DNA from: UBA5070 sp035352895
GTDB taxonomy: Bacteria; Fibrobacterota; Fibrobacteria; UBA5070
NCBI GenBank assembly: GCA_035352895.1
Contig: DAOPYN010000005.1
Span: forward strand, 1 to 64,000
Length of the DNA stretch: 64,000 nucleotides
Direction of reading: 5' to 3'
The translations under genes were made by a program, and so were the position numbers. Positions 8,542-17,338 of the stretch are shown here, in pieces. Numbering within the stretch: the first letter of the stretch is position 1; every line of letters starts with the position of its first letter. The notes under the pieces were generated by a model, which was not told where the DNA came from, searched no databases, and worked only from the letters and a program-made list of their open reading frames with translations.

Positions 8542-9296
8542 GCGCCCTTGGCGATGCCGATGAAGTCGTCGGCCTTCAGGGAAGCGCCGCCGATCAAACC
8601 GCCGTCGATGTCCTTCTGCGCGAGCAGGCCCTTGGCGTTGTCGGGCTTCATGGAACCGCCGTACTGGATGGGGATGATCTCGGCGACATCGGCGCCGTAC
8701 AGTCCCACCAGGACCTTGCGGATGAAGGCTTGGGCTTCCTGCGCCTGTTCGGTGGTGGCGACCTTGCCGGTCCCGATGGCCCAGACGGGCTCGTAGGCGA
8801 CCACGGTCTTCTTCGCGTCTTCGGCGGAAACGCCAGCGAAGGCACCCTTCAACTGGCGCTCGTTGACCGCGTCGGTCTTTCCAGCCTCGCGCTCGGCCAG
8901 GAGTTCGCCGATGCAGATGATGGGGAGCAGTCCGTGCTTGAGGGCCTGCTTGACCTTCTTGTTGACGGTCTCGTCGGTTTCCCCGAAGAACTGGCGCTGC
9001 TCGGAGTGGCCGATGATGACGTACTTCACGCCGGCGGAGACCAGCATCGCGGCGGAGATCTTCCCGGTGAAGGCGCCGGACTCTTCCCAGTGCAGATCCT
9101 GGGCGGCCAGGGCCACGCGGGATCCGGCGAGGACCTTGGCGACTTCGGTGAGGCACACGAAGGTGGGGGCCACCACGAGATCCACCGAGGCGGGGGCTTC
9201 CGAAGCCTTGGCGACCACGGCCTTGGCCAGTTCCACGGCCTCGGGAACGGTCTTGTTCATCTTCCAGTTGCCAGCGATCACGATGCGGCGCGCCAT
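8538..9296 (-). CDS. tpiA: Triosephosphate isomerase
   Basis: A 252-residue TIM-barrel enzyme that interconverts dihydroxyacetone phosphate and glyceraldehyde-3-phosphate. It has the substrate-binding GNWKMNKT near the start, the catalytic glutamate in AYEPVWAIGTG, and the phosphate loop YGGSMKPDN near the C-terminus. Length is normal. The ATG is preceded by a GAGG-type site (complement of 9301-9308). The downstream transglutaminase-like gene starts within its stop codon. Confidence 0.97.
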   Translation of the reverse strand: MARRIVIAGNWKMNKTVPEAVELAKAVVAKASEAPASVDLVVAPTFVCLTEVAKVLAGSRVALAAQDLHWEESGAFTGKISAAMLVSAGVKYVIIGHSEQRQFFGETDETVNKKVKQALKHGLLPIICIGELLAEREAGKTDAVNERQLKGAFAGVSAEDAKKTVVAYEPVWAIGTGKVATTEQAQEAQAFIRKVLVGLYGADVAEIIPIQYGGSMKPDNAKGLLAQKDIDGGLIGGASLKADDFIGIAKGA

Positions 9297-9438
9297 TTGG
9301 ACTCCTCGGCCCCGTTACAGGCCATTTGGATGTGGATTGGACAATGGATGCGAGCCAGGAAAAATAGTTCCCCCCCATCCGACCTGCGAGACCGTCCGGG
9401 AGGTCCCGAGGGGCGATCTCTACTACTTTGTCTCATCT

Positions 9439-10263
9439 ATGGAAGCGAAAGCGGCGATCTGGATCGATCTCGTCCCCTCCATCGACGCGGAGCTCGCGTC
9501 CATGGAACTCTTCGAACGCGGAGCCTTGGGGCTGGAGGAGCTGGACGACCCCGCAGGCGCCTTGCGCGCCTGGTTTCCGGAAGACTGGGACCGCTCGCAG
9601 CTCCCCTCCGATTGGAAGGTGGTGGGAGATGGCGCGGTGGAATCGCGCGACTGGGATCTGTCGTGGCGCTTGCAGCAGGAGCCCATCCAGGTCACCGATC
9701 GCCTGGTGGTGTGCCCCCCTTGGGTGGAGGCTCCCGCGAATGCGGCCACCTGCCTGCGCATGGAGGCCAAGCAGGCCTTCGGGACCGGTGGCCACGAAAG
9801 CACCCGCCTGGCGGCGAGGCTCCTGGAACGCATCCCCGTCCAGGGAGCCAGCGTATTCGACATCGGCGCGGGAACGGGGATCCTCGGTTTCTACGCGGGA
9901 AGGTTGGGGGCCGCTCATCTGGAGCTGTGCGACATCGATCCGGATGCCATTCCCTGCCTGGTGGAGAACGCAGAACTCAACGGCATCGTCGATTGGAACG
10001 CCTGGGCCGGATCGGTGGGCGACCTGCCCGCCGGCTCGCGGTTCCAACTGGTGATCGCCAACATGCTACGCACCGAATTCTTCCCGATGCGCGACGAAAC
10101 CCTGGCCCTGATGCCCAAGGGGGCGCGACTGGTCCTTTCCGGATACCTCGCCAAGGAACGCGAGCTGGTCCTGGAATGGTTCGCCCAGGCCGGATTGGAG
10201 CTGGAAGTGGAAGAAACCGAAGGCGAATGGTGGGCCGGGTGCGGCCGGAGGGTATCCGAATGA
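9439..10263 (+). CDS. prmA: Ribosomal protein L11 methyltransferase
   Basis: A 274-residue class I SAM-dependent methyltransferase. Signature blocks are AFGTGGHESTRL before the SAM site, FDIGAGTGILGFYAG (motif I), ELCDIDPDA (motif II) and the NML catalytic loop (usually NIL or NIP). The N-terminal domain is short, as in many bacterial PrmA proteins. The chosen ATG follows the tpiA-prmA divergent intergenic region; no strong ribosome site is seen. Its stop overlaps the next start as ATGA, opening a four-gene operon ending in haem genes. Confidence 0.9.
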   Translation: MEAKAAIWIDLVPSIDAELASMELFERGALGLEELDDPAGALRAWFPEDWDRSQLPSDWKVVGDGAVESRDWDLSWRLQQEPIQVTDRLVVCPPWVEAPANAATCLRMEAKQAFGTGGHESTRLAARLLERIPVQGASVFDIGAGTGILGFYAGRLGAAHLELCDIDPDAIPCLVENAELNGIVDWNAWAGSVGDLPAGSRFQLVIANMLRTEFFPMRDETLALMPKGARLVLSGYLAKERELVLEWFAQAGLELEVEETEGEWWAGCGRRVSE

Positions 10264-10922
10264 ACGCGAAGGATCTGATCAAGGGGCGACATTCCTGCCG
10301 GGCCTACCTACCCGAGGTTCCCAGCCGGGAGAAGGTGCTGGAAGCGGTGGAGCTCGCCTCCACGGCGGCCTCCTCCAAGAACACCCAGCCCTGGATGTTG
10401 CATGTCGCATTGGGCCCTGCCTGCGATCGGGTGCGCGAGGCCCTGCTGCAGGCGTTCGACAACGCCCTGCCCACCAAGGCCGACTTCCAGTATTCCCCCG
10501 CGGAGCTTCCCGCCCGGATGACCGACCGCGCGCGCCAGAGCGGCATCGCCATCCTGGCCCACAAGGGGATCGGTCGCGAGGACAAGGTGGCCCGTCGCGC
10601 CCACGACCGCGAGAACTTCCGGCTCTTCGGGGCGCCCGGCGTGGCCGTGCTCACCCTCCCGACCGGAAGCGAGCGGGGGAACTTCCTCGATGCTGGACAA
10701 TTCCTGGCAACCTTCATGCTGGGTCTGCGCGAGGTGGGCTTGGAGTCCATCCCCATGTTCTCGGTGGCCAACTACCCGGGAGTCCTCCGCGACGGACTCT
10801 CCATCCCCGCCGACCGCATCGTGGTGTGCGCGGTGGCCTTCGGGGCCGAGGATCGTTCGGCTCCGGTGAATGCGTTCCGCACCGTGCGGGAGTCGCCGGA
10901 AGGCCTCGTCGCATGGGCTTGA
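10260..10922 (+). CDS. Nitroreductase-family flavoprotein
   Basis: About 220 residues of the FMN-dependent nitroreductase family. It opens with IKGRHSCRAYLPEVPSREKV, whose Arg/Ser contact FMN phosphate in the family, followed by STAASSKNTQPW and the C-terminal substrate-side segment. These enzymes reduce nitroaromatics, quinones or flavins with NAD(P)H; the natural substrate here is not evident. It is translationally coupled to prmA (ATGA) and overlaps the hemE start. Confidence 0.85.
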   Translation: MNAKDLIKGRHSCRAYLPEVPSREKVLEAVELASTAASSKNTQPWMLHVALGPACDRVREALLQAFDNALPTKADFQYSPAELPARMTDRARQSGIAILAHKGIGREDKVARRAHDRENFRLFGAPGVAVLTLPTGSERGNFLDAGQFLATFMLGLREVGLESIPMFSVANYPGVLRDGLSIPADRIVVCAVAFGAEDRSAPVNAFRTVRESPEGLVAWA

Positions 10923-11956
10923 TGGACTCCCCCTTCCTGAAGGCATGCCGCGGGGAGGCCGTGGACCGCGTCCCGGTCTGGATCCTGCGCCAGGCGGGGC
11001 GTTTCCTTCCCCAGTACCGCGAGGTCCGCGGCCGTTTTCCGGATTTCCTGGAGTTCGTGCGCAACCCCGAGGCCTGCGCCGAGGTGACCTGCCAGCCTCC
11101 CGCGATCCTGGGAGTGGACGCCGCCATCCTGTTCTCCGACATCCTCACGGTGCTTCCGCCGTTGGGGTTCGATCTGGCCTTCCGCGAGGGCGAAGGCCCC
11201 CGGATCGCCAATCCCCTGCGCGCAGGCGATGGACGGAAACTGTCTCCATTCGATCCGGCCAGGGAATTGTCGTACGTGATGGACGCCGTCCGCGCCTGCC
11301 GCCGGTCGCTTCCCGTCGACCTTCCCCTGATCGGATTCGCGGGAGCGCCATGGACGGTGGCCTGCTACGCCGTGGACGGTGGGGGATCCAAGGAGTTCTC
11401 CCGCACCCGCGGATGGTTGCACGCCGATCCGGTGGGGTTTTCCATGGTGCTGGAAGCGCTCGCCGACACCACCGCCGACTACCTGGCCGCGCAGGCCGAG
11501 GCCGGGTGCCAGGTTCTCCAGGTCTTCGAATCCTGGGGAGGCCTGCTTTCTCCCACGGACTATCGACGCGTGGTGGTTCCGGTCCTCCAGAGGCTCCTCG
11601 CGCGGCTGCGCGAGCGCACGGAGCTACCGGTGATCGTCTACTGCAACGGCGGATCCACCCTCCTGAAGGAGCTGCTGGTCCTGGATTGCCAGGTGCTGGC
11701 CTTCGATTGGCGCATCGAGATGAAGGACGCCCGCGCCATCGCGGGAAGCCGTCCCCTGCAAGGGAACTTCGACCCCTGCCTCCTGCACGCCCCTCACGGG
11801 GACATCGCCCGTCGCGTCCGGGAAGTCGCCGCGCAGTCCAAGGGCGGACCGTGGATCGCCAACCTGGGACACGGCATCCAGCCCGACGCTCCGGTGGAGG
11901 GACTGAAGGCCTTGATCGACGCGGTCCACGCGATCGATCCGCGGAGTCTGTCGTGA
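10913..11956 (+). CDS. hemE: Uroporphyrinogen decarboxylase
   Basis: A 347-residue cytoplasmic enzyme that decarboxylates uroporphyrinogen III to coproporphyrinogen III in haem synthesis. Signature blocks are the substrate-binding RQAGRFLPQYREVR at about residue 24, IGFAGAPWTVACY near residue 143, and a C-terminal GNFDP segment. The ATG at 10913 has GGAAGG about 12 nt upstream; a second ATG at 10922 overlaps the preceding stop as TGATG and is an alternative. Its stop overlaps the oxidase start as GTGA. Confidence 0.96.
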   Translation: MGLMDSPFLKACRGEAVDRVPVWILRQAGRFLPQYREVRGRFPDFLEFVRNPEACAEVTCQPPAILGVDAAILFSDILTVLPPLGFDLAFREGEGPRIANPLRAGDGRKLSPFDPARELSYVMDAVRACRRSLPVDLPLIGFAGAPWTVACYAVDGGGSKEFSRTRGWLHADPVGFSMVLEALADTTADYLAAQAEAGCQVLQVFESWGGLLSPTDYRRVVVPVLQRLLARLRERTELPVIVYCNGGSTLLKELLVLDCQVLAFDWRIEMKDARAIAGSRPLQGNFDPCLLHAPHGDIARRVREVAAQSKGGPWIANLGHGIQPDAPVEGLKALIDAVHAIDPRSLS

Positions 11957-13308
11957 CCCTGCGGGTGGGCATCGTCGGGGCCGGGATCTCGGGCCTTTCC
12001 ACCCACCATTTCCTGGAGCGGGAAGCGGCGAGGACGGGGGTGGACATCCAGGTGCAGACCTGGGATCCGCGCCCCGCGCCCGGAGGCAACGTCCGCACGG
12101 AGTCGCGCGACGGCTGGCGTTGCGAGGAGGCCGCCGAGAGCATCCTCAACAGTCGCACGGAGACCAAGGACCTGGCCTTGGAGCTCGGTCTGGCCGACCG
12201 CATCGTACAGGCCTCGCCGCTGGCCAAGAAGAGGTTCCTGGTGTGGGGTGGAAGGTTGCGCGCCATGGGGCCCGGTTCCGTCTTCGGATCCTTTCCCACC
12301 TGGGCGGCCAAGATCCAGGCGCTCAAGGAGCCTTTCGTCGCGCGTGGCCCCGTGGACGAGACCTTCGCCGAGTTCGGTCGCAGGCGTCTGGGCGCGGGCC
12401 TGTTCGAACAAGTCATGGATCCGATGGTCACCGGGATCTACGCCGCGGATCCGGAGAATCTGTCCATCCGCAGCGCCTTTCCCCGCATCAAGGCCATGGA
12501 GCAGGAGCACGGCTCCCTGGTGCGCGCCCTCTGGAAGGGGCGGAAGGCCCGGACGAAGTTGCCCAAGGATCGCCAAGCCGGTTCGGGATCCTACAGCTTC
12601 CGTGGCGGGATGACGGATCTCGTCAACGCTTTGGCCGCTTCGCTGAAGGGGCCGGTCTTCGGCGGAGAACCCCTCTCGCGCCTGGAACGGCTGGAATCCG
12701 GTTGGTGTCTGCACGGTGCCACCCGCACCGCGGAGGTCGATCGGGTGGTCCTCGCTCTGCCGTCCCACCAGGTCGGCGAGATCGGCGGTCTCCCGGAGGG
12801 ATCCCTGCGGGATCTGCGCTCCATTCCCTACAATCCCGTGGCGGTGGTCGGGTTGGGCTTTTCGCGGGACCAGGTGGAGCACCCGTTGGACGGATTCGGA
12901 TTCCTGGTTCCCCGGCTGGAACGCAGGAAGATCCTGGGGACCCTGTTCACCTCCTCGCTGTGGAAGGATGCGGCTCCGGCCGGCCATGTGCTGTTGCGGA
13001 CCATGGTGGGAGGGGGACGAAATCCCGAATTGGCCGGTCTGCCCGAGGACGAAATGGCCGAGATGGTCCGGCATGAGCTTTCCGAACTGCTGGGGGCCCG
13101 TGGCCAGCCGGTGTTCACGCACGTCAAGCGCTACGTCCGGGGGATCCCCCAATACCCCGTGGGGCACCGCGAGGTGGTGGAACGGCTACGTCGGGATTTG
13201 TCGCCGCTGGACCTGTTCATCGCGGGCAACGCCTGGGACGGAATCGGGGTCAACGACTGCGTGGCCGCTTCCAAGGAGCGTGCGGCGAAGATCCTGGCCG
13301 GAGCCTAG
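11953..13308 (+). CDS. Protoporphyrinogen/coproporphyrinogen oxidase (HemY/HemG type)
   Basis: About 451 residues of the FAD-dependent oxidase family, completing haem synthesis either as protoporphyrinogen IX oxidase or as coproporphyrinogen III oxidase (CgoX). The N-terminus has the dinucleotide-binding VGIVGAGISGLSTHHFLE; the C-terminus has LFIAGNAWDGIGVNDCVAASKE, typical of the family. FEQVMDPMVTGIYAADPENLS marks the substrate domain. The GTG start overlaps hemE by 4 nt. Sequence alone does not settle which substrate is used. Confidence 0.9.
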   Translation: MTLRVGIVGAGISGLSTHHFLEREAARTGVDIQVQTWDPRPAPGGNVRTESRDGWRCEEAAESILNSRTETKDLALELGLADRIVQASPLAKKRFLVWGGRLRAMGPGSVFGSFPTWAAKIQALKEPFVARGPVDETFAEFGRRRLGAGLFEQVMDPMVTGIYAADPENLSIRSAFPRIKAMEQEHGSLVRALWKGRKARTKLPKDRQAGSGSYSFRGGMTDLVNALAASLKGPVFGGEPLSRLERLESGWCLHGATRTAEVDRVVLALPSHQVGEIGGLPEGSLRDLRSIPYNPVAVVGLGFSRDQVEHPLDGFGFLVPRLERRKILGTLFTSSLWKDAAPAGHVLLRTMVGGGRNPELAGLPEDEMAEMVRHELSELLGARGQPVFTHVKRYVRGIPQYPVGHREVVERLRRDLSPLDLFIAGNAWDGIGVNDCVAASKERAAKILAGA

Positions 13309-13322
13309 TCGACGATCTGCAC

Positions 13323-13366
13323 CGCCCTTCGAGACGCCCATTCCATGGGCTCCTCAGGACGAACGG
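13323..13366. repeat. Intergenic palindromic repeat (REP-like), copy 1
   Basis: The element runs from CCGCCCTTCGAGACG to CTCCTCAGGACGAACGG around an inner GCCCAT/ATGGGC stem, between the convergent oxidase and rlmI genes. A second copy with the same outer sequence and a different inner stem lies at 28795-28843. The outer blocks resemble CCTTCGA..CTCAGG..GAACGG intergenic repeats seen in many bacteria. Confidence 0.7.
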
Positions 13367-13394
13367 CTTGTTTCGCCTCTTACAGATCGGTACG

Positions 13395-14570
13395 CTAGTC
13401 CACCGACCAGACCAGGACCTTCAGGTAGAGGGTCTCCGGCATCGAGGGATGGAGGGGATGGTCGCAAGCGGCACCCAGGCGCGCCAGCAGACGGGCCTGG
13501 CGCTTCTTCTGGCGCAGGGCGCGCAGGACCGCCTGGTGGAAGTCAGCTTCGTCCACCAGACCCGAGCACGAGCAGGTGACCAGGATCCCGTCCGGTTCCA
13601 GGACTTCCAGACCCAGGCGCGCAAGGTTCTGGTAGCCGATCAGGGCCTGGTCGACGGTCTTGCGGCTCTTGGCGAAGGCGGGTGGATCCAGCACCACCAC
13701 TCCGAACCGGCGTTCCTGTCCGGCCAGCTGGCGCAGTCCGTCGAACACGTCTCCGTGCAGCAACCCAAGGTTCCCTCGGAAATCGGCGCGTTCCCAGCCT
13801 TGACGGACCCACTCCAGGGCCGCGGCATCGGCGTCCAGGAAATCGCATCCGACCGCTCCGGCCTTCGCCATGGCCAGACCCCACCCGCCCGTGTAGGAGC
13901 AGGCGTCCAGCACGGTGCGGCCGGCGGCGAAGGAGGCCAATCGTCTGCGGTTTTCCGTTTGGTCCAGGAAGAATCCGGTTTTCTGGCCGGCACCGATGGG
14001 AGCCGCTGCTTCCACGCCTTCGCCAACCGGAACCCAGGCGACTTCCGCAGGCGTCCCGATCCACCGATCGTCCTGCGGCAGACCTTCCAGTTCGCGCGAA
14101 TGGCTCTTGCCGGAGAGCTTGACTCCCTGGAAGCCCAGTTCCAGAAGCGCCTGCGCGATGACCGGAGCGCGCTGGTCCATGGCGACCGTCTGGGCCTGCA
14201 CCACGGCATGGGTGCCGTAGAGGTCGATGGTCAGTCCAGGAAAACGATCCCCATCGGCATTCACCAACCGGCAGAAGGTGGACGATCCCACCCAGGTTTT
14301 TCGTTGGGACTGCGCCTTCCGGAGACGCTCCTTCCAGAAGGATGCGTCCGGGGCCGGCGAGGGAAGTTCCGGCTGCAGCCGTGCGGCGATCAAGGTGTGG
14401 GGATGACAGTCCACCAGTCCCAAGGGGCGCCCGTTGGCGGTCTGGAGCAGGCGCGATTCACCCGGTTCGGGCCTGGTGGAGCGTTTCCAGTCCACTTCGT
14501 TTGAGAAGACCCACAGGTGCCCGGCGAGCACCCTGCGTTCTTCGCGTGGCAGCAAGAAGAGAGGTTCCAT
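13395..14570 (-). CDS. rlmI: 23S rRNA (cytosine-C5) methyltransferase, RlmI-like
   Basis: A 391-residue PUA-plus-methyltransferase protein. The N-terminal PUA domain opens with VLAGHLWVFSNEV. The SAM-binding region has FLDQTENRRRLASF and VLDACSYTGGWGL; motif IV is VVLDPPAFAKSR and motif VI is VTCSCSGLV with the catalytic-type Cys. Expected role is m5C modification of 23S rRNA (E. coli C1962). The ATG lies 2 nt after the T-run of the tRNA-Lys terminator and has no Shine-Dalgarno sequence, so it may be leaderless or translated from readthrough. Confidence 0.88.
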   Translation of the reverse strand: MEPLFLLPREERRVLAGHLWVFSNEVDWKRSTRPEPGESRLLQTANGRPLGLVDCHPHTLIAARLQPELPSPAPDASFWKERLRKAQSQRKTWVGSSTFCRLVNADGDRFPGLTIDLYGTHAVVQAQTVAMDQRAPVIAQALLELGFQGVKLSGKSHSRELEGLPQDDRWIGTPAEVAWVPVGEGVEAAAPIGAGQKTGFFLDQTENRRRLASFAAGRTVLDACSYTGGWGLAMAKAGAVGCDFLDADAAALEWVRQGWERADFRGNLGLLHGDVFDGLRQLAGQERRFGVVVLDPPAFAKSRKTVDQALIGYQNLARLGLEVLEPDGILVTCSCSGLVDEADFHQAVLRALRQKKRQARLLARLGAACDHPLHPSMPETLYLKVLVWSVD

Positions 14571-14572
14571 AG

Positions 14573-14612
14573 AAAAAAAAAGACGCCTCCCGAACCGAAT
14601 CGAGAGGCGTCG
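14573..14612 (-). terminator. Strong Rho-independent terminator of tRNA-Lys
   Basis: On the minus strand the arms GACGCCTC and GAGGCGTC form a hairpin (14582-14612) directly followed by nine T residues (14581-14573). It lies 3 nt after the tRNA 3' end, and only 2 nt separate the T-run from the rlmI start codon. Confidence 0.9.
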
Positions 14613-14615
14613 AAG

Positions 14616-14688
14616 TGGGCAATGCAGGGCTCGAACCTGCGACCCGGTGATTAAGAGTCACCTGCTCTACCAACTGAGCTAATTGCCC
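14616..14688 (-). tRNA. tRNA-Lys (anticodon CUU)
   Basis: A 73-nt cloverleaf. The acceptor stem GGGCAAT pairs with ATTGCCC, with discriminator A. The D-arm is AGCTCAGTTGGTAGAGC; the anticodon arm GGTGACTCTTAATCACC has anticodon CTT; the T-arm is GCAGGTTCGAGCCCTGC. CCA is not encoded: the sequence after the discriminator is CTT. Confidence 0.97.
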
Positions 14689-14701
14689 GACGAGGAGAGA
14701 A

Positions 14702-14729
14702 AAGATACGTCAAACCCCGGATCCGTCAA
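14702..14729 (-). promoter_or_regulatory. Promoter of tRNA-Lys
   Basis: On the minus strand a TTGACG -35 box (14729-14724) and TATCTT -10 box (14707-14702) are separated by 16 nt. The tRNA 5' end follows 13 nt after the -10 box, leaving room for a leader of a few nucleotides. Confidence 0.6.
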
Positions 14730-14782
14730 GATCCCCCTCTGGAAAAAAACGTGGCGGATCCCGTATCCCGGTGTTGTCGGGA

Positions 14783-16555
14783 ATGAATGTCAAAAGTGTT
14801 ACGATGGACCGGATGGCGATGAATCGGGAAGTCGAGCTGGGTTCCGTCCAGCAGAGGGTGGTGGACAATCTCCACCTCGTGGTCTGCCTTTGCGGATTGT
14901 TGACGATCGGCGCCGGCTTCCTGCGTGGGCATTTCGTCCTGGGAAGAATCGAAGTCTCGGTTCCGGCGATCGCTTCCTTGGCGTTCGTCGCCCTGAGCTA
15001 TCTGTTCCGTCGATGGATCCCCTGGATCGTGCGATCCTGGGTGCTTCTGCTGGGGTTGCTGGTGTCGGGAGGCAATTCCCTCTGGGTCTTCGGCGTATCC
15101 GGCACGGCCGGCATCCTGTTGATGATCCCCGTCATCATCGCCTGGTTGATCTGGCCAAGGATCTGGGCATGGCTTGTATCGCTCCTGGCGATCCTTTCGA
15201 TGGTGCTGGTGGCGGCGAAGAACATCCTGTCCGGGTGCGAATTCGAAGGCGTGCTCTCCGAGTTCAATCGTTCCAGCATGGTTTGGCTCAATCTCGGGTT
15301 CGTTTACATCTCCACCGCGGCGATGCTCCTGGTGGTCAGCTTGAGCCTGTTGCGCTCCTGGCGTCGGGCGGCCGACCATGCGCTTGATCGGGAGAGGGAA
15401 TCCAAGGAGGATCGGGATCGGCTTTCGGGCATTCTGCAAGGGATCCACGATGCCATCTTCGTCCACGATCCGGAGGACGGAAGGGTGGTGGAACTCCATG
15501 GCAGGGTGGAGGGCATGTACGGGATCCCGCCGGAGCGGATCCTGCAGGAGGGGTTTGGGATCGTGTCGGCCGCCGAGCATCCTTGGACCCTCGAGGAGGC
15601 TCGCGGTTGGATCGAGTTGGCGAAGTCCCAGGGGCCGCAGACACTTCCCTGGAGGGCCAAACGCGGAGACGGTTCCCTGTTCTGGGTGGAGGTCACGATC
15701 CGGATGGTGAATCTGAGGGGATTGGATCGGGTGCTGGTGACCATCCGCGACATCGACGAGTCGACGAGGATCCACCAGGAGCTGACCCAATTGAATGCCA
15801 CGTTGGAGCAGCGCGTCCAGGAGCGGACCGCCGAGATCGAACAAGCCCGGGCCGCCTCGGAATCGTTCGGCTACACCGTTTCCCACGATCTGCGCGCGCC
15901 GCTGCGGGCGATCGATGGCTACGCGAAGGCCCTGCTGGAAGACCATGGCGGGAAGCTGGGGGGCGAGGCGGCCAGCTTCCTGGAACGCATCGTGTCTCGG
16001 GCCAATCGCATGGGAAGACTCATCGACGCGCTCCTGGATCTGTCCCGGATGGACCGCCATCCCGTCCGACGGGAGAAGGTGGAGCTCGACGACCTGGTGC
16101 GGGAGGTGGTGGAGGAGGTCCGCGGTCCCGCTCTCGGAGATAAGCCGGATGCCGTCGCAGCCCGGTGGGTCGTGGAGCCGCTGCCCTCGGTGGAAACCGA
16201 TCCGGAACTTGCCAAGCAGGTGTTCGCCAATCTCCTGGCGAACGCCCAGAAATTCTCCGCGCCTCGGGAGGAGCCTGTGGTCTCCGTCTGAACCGTGCAA
16301 CGCGAGGATGGCGTCTGGTTCGAAGTTTCCGACAACGGCGTGGGATTCGACGGGGCCTTCGCCTCCAACCTCTTCCAGCCGTTCCACCGCCTCCACGGCG
16401 AGTCCTTCGAAGGCGTGGGCATCGGGTTGGCCACCGTGAGTTCCATCCTGCAGCGGTTGGGCGGGGCGATCGAGGTCGACGCGGCCGAGGGACGTGGGGC
16501 GACCTTCCGGTTCCGGCTGGGCCCCCCGGAACCGGCGGAAACGGTCAGAGCCTGA
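14783..16555 (+). pseudogene. Membrane sensor histidine kinase interrupted by an in-frame TGA
   Basis: The N-terminal part has about six hydrophobic helices, then a PAS-like region (DAIFVHDPEDGRVVELHG onward), a coiled coil, and a HisKA domain with the phospho-acceptor in GYTVSHDLRAPL. The ATPase domain begins (FANLLANAQKFSAP) but the frame stops at TGA 16289-16291. In the same frame, without any shift, the missing motifs follow: VWFEVSDNGVGFD (N/G1 boxes) and VGIGLATVSSIL (G2). One base substitution, for example CGA to TGA, explains the break. The 3' part has its own possible GTG start at 16295. It overlaps hisF on the other strand by 11 bp. A GTG at 14771 would add four codons. Confidence 0.85.
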
Positions 16556-17321
16556 CCACGACTCCCGCCCGGGCCAAGGACTCCTTGAGCTGGCCCACGG
16601 TGTAGCCGTCGATGTGGGTGAGGCTCGCGACCAGCGCGGCGTCGGCGCCCACGTCGGCGTGGAGAACCTCGGCGAGGTGCTCGGGTTTCCCGGCTCCGCC
16701 GGAAGCGATCACAGGGATGGAAACCGCCTGGGCGATCTTTCGGGTGATCTCCAGTTCGTAGCCGGCCTTGGTACCGTCCGCGTCGATGGAATTGAGACAG
16801 ATTTCGCCGGCGCCGAGTTCCTCGGCACGTCGTGCCCAGGCCACCGCGTCGATTCCCGTCCGCTCGCGGCCACCCTTGACCACGATCTCGTAGCCGCTGG
16901 GGTTGGATGGGGATTCGCCCACCTTGAGAGCGTCCATGCCCAGCACGATGCATTGGTTCCCGAAGGCTTTGGCCCCGTCCGCGATGATGGACGGATTGCG
17001 GACGGCCAGGGAATTGAGCGAGACCTTTTCCGCTCCCGCCAGCAGCACGTCGCGCATGTCGGTGAGGTTGCGGATCCCGCCACCCACGGCGAAGGGGATG
17101 AATACGTTCTGGGCCACTCCTCGGACCATCTCGATGTCGATGGCCCGATTCTCTGCCGAGGCGGTGATGTCGTAGAAGACGAGTTCGTCCACGCCCTGGC
17201 GGTAGTATTCGGCCCCCATCGCGACGGGATCGCCCAGATCGAGGTTTCCCGCGAACTTGACTCCCTTGGTGACTTTGCCGTTTCGCACGTCCAGACAGAC
17301 GATCACGCGTTTGGCGAGCAT
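16545..17321 (-). CDS. hisF: Imidazole glycerol phosphate synthase, cyclase subunit
   Basis: A 258-residue TIM-barrel subunit that uses ammonia from HisH to turn PRFAR into imidazole glycerol phosphate and AICAR. It begins MLAKRVIVCLDVRNGKVTKG and has FYDITAS, VGGGIRNL, ICLNSIDADGTKAGYE and VIASGGAGKPEH, the two phosphate-binding sites and catalytic aspartates of the family. It lies 17 nt after hisH. Its stop is antisense to the end of the histidine kinase reading frame. Confidence 0.97.
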   Translation of the reverse strand: MLAKRVIVCLDVRNGKVTKGVKFAGNLDLGDPVAMGAEYYRQGVDELVFYDITASAENRAIDIEMVRGVAQNVFIPFAVGGGIRNLTDMRDVLLAGAEKVSLNSLAVRNPSIIADGAKAFGNQCIVLGMDALKVGESPSNPSGYEIVVKGGRERTGIDAVAWARRAEELGAGEICLNSIDADGTKAGYELEITRKIAQAVSIPVIASGGAGKPEHLAEVLHADVGADAALVASLTHIDGYTVGQLKESLARAGVVVRL

Positions 17322-17338
17322 GGAGGCGGTCCTTCGGG

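Noticed and set aside
7570..9378. One 602-codon frame spanning the transglutaminase-like gene and tpiA
   Set aside because: The upstream two-thirds is an antisense-like GC-rich shadow of tpiA in another frame; only the 3' third from 8541 encodes a protein family.
16289..16291. Recoding of UGA as an amino acid in the histidine kinase
   Set aside because: Many genes in the window end at TGA (tpiA, hisF, ilvE and others), and no selenocysteine-type motif is present, so UGA is a normal stop here.
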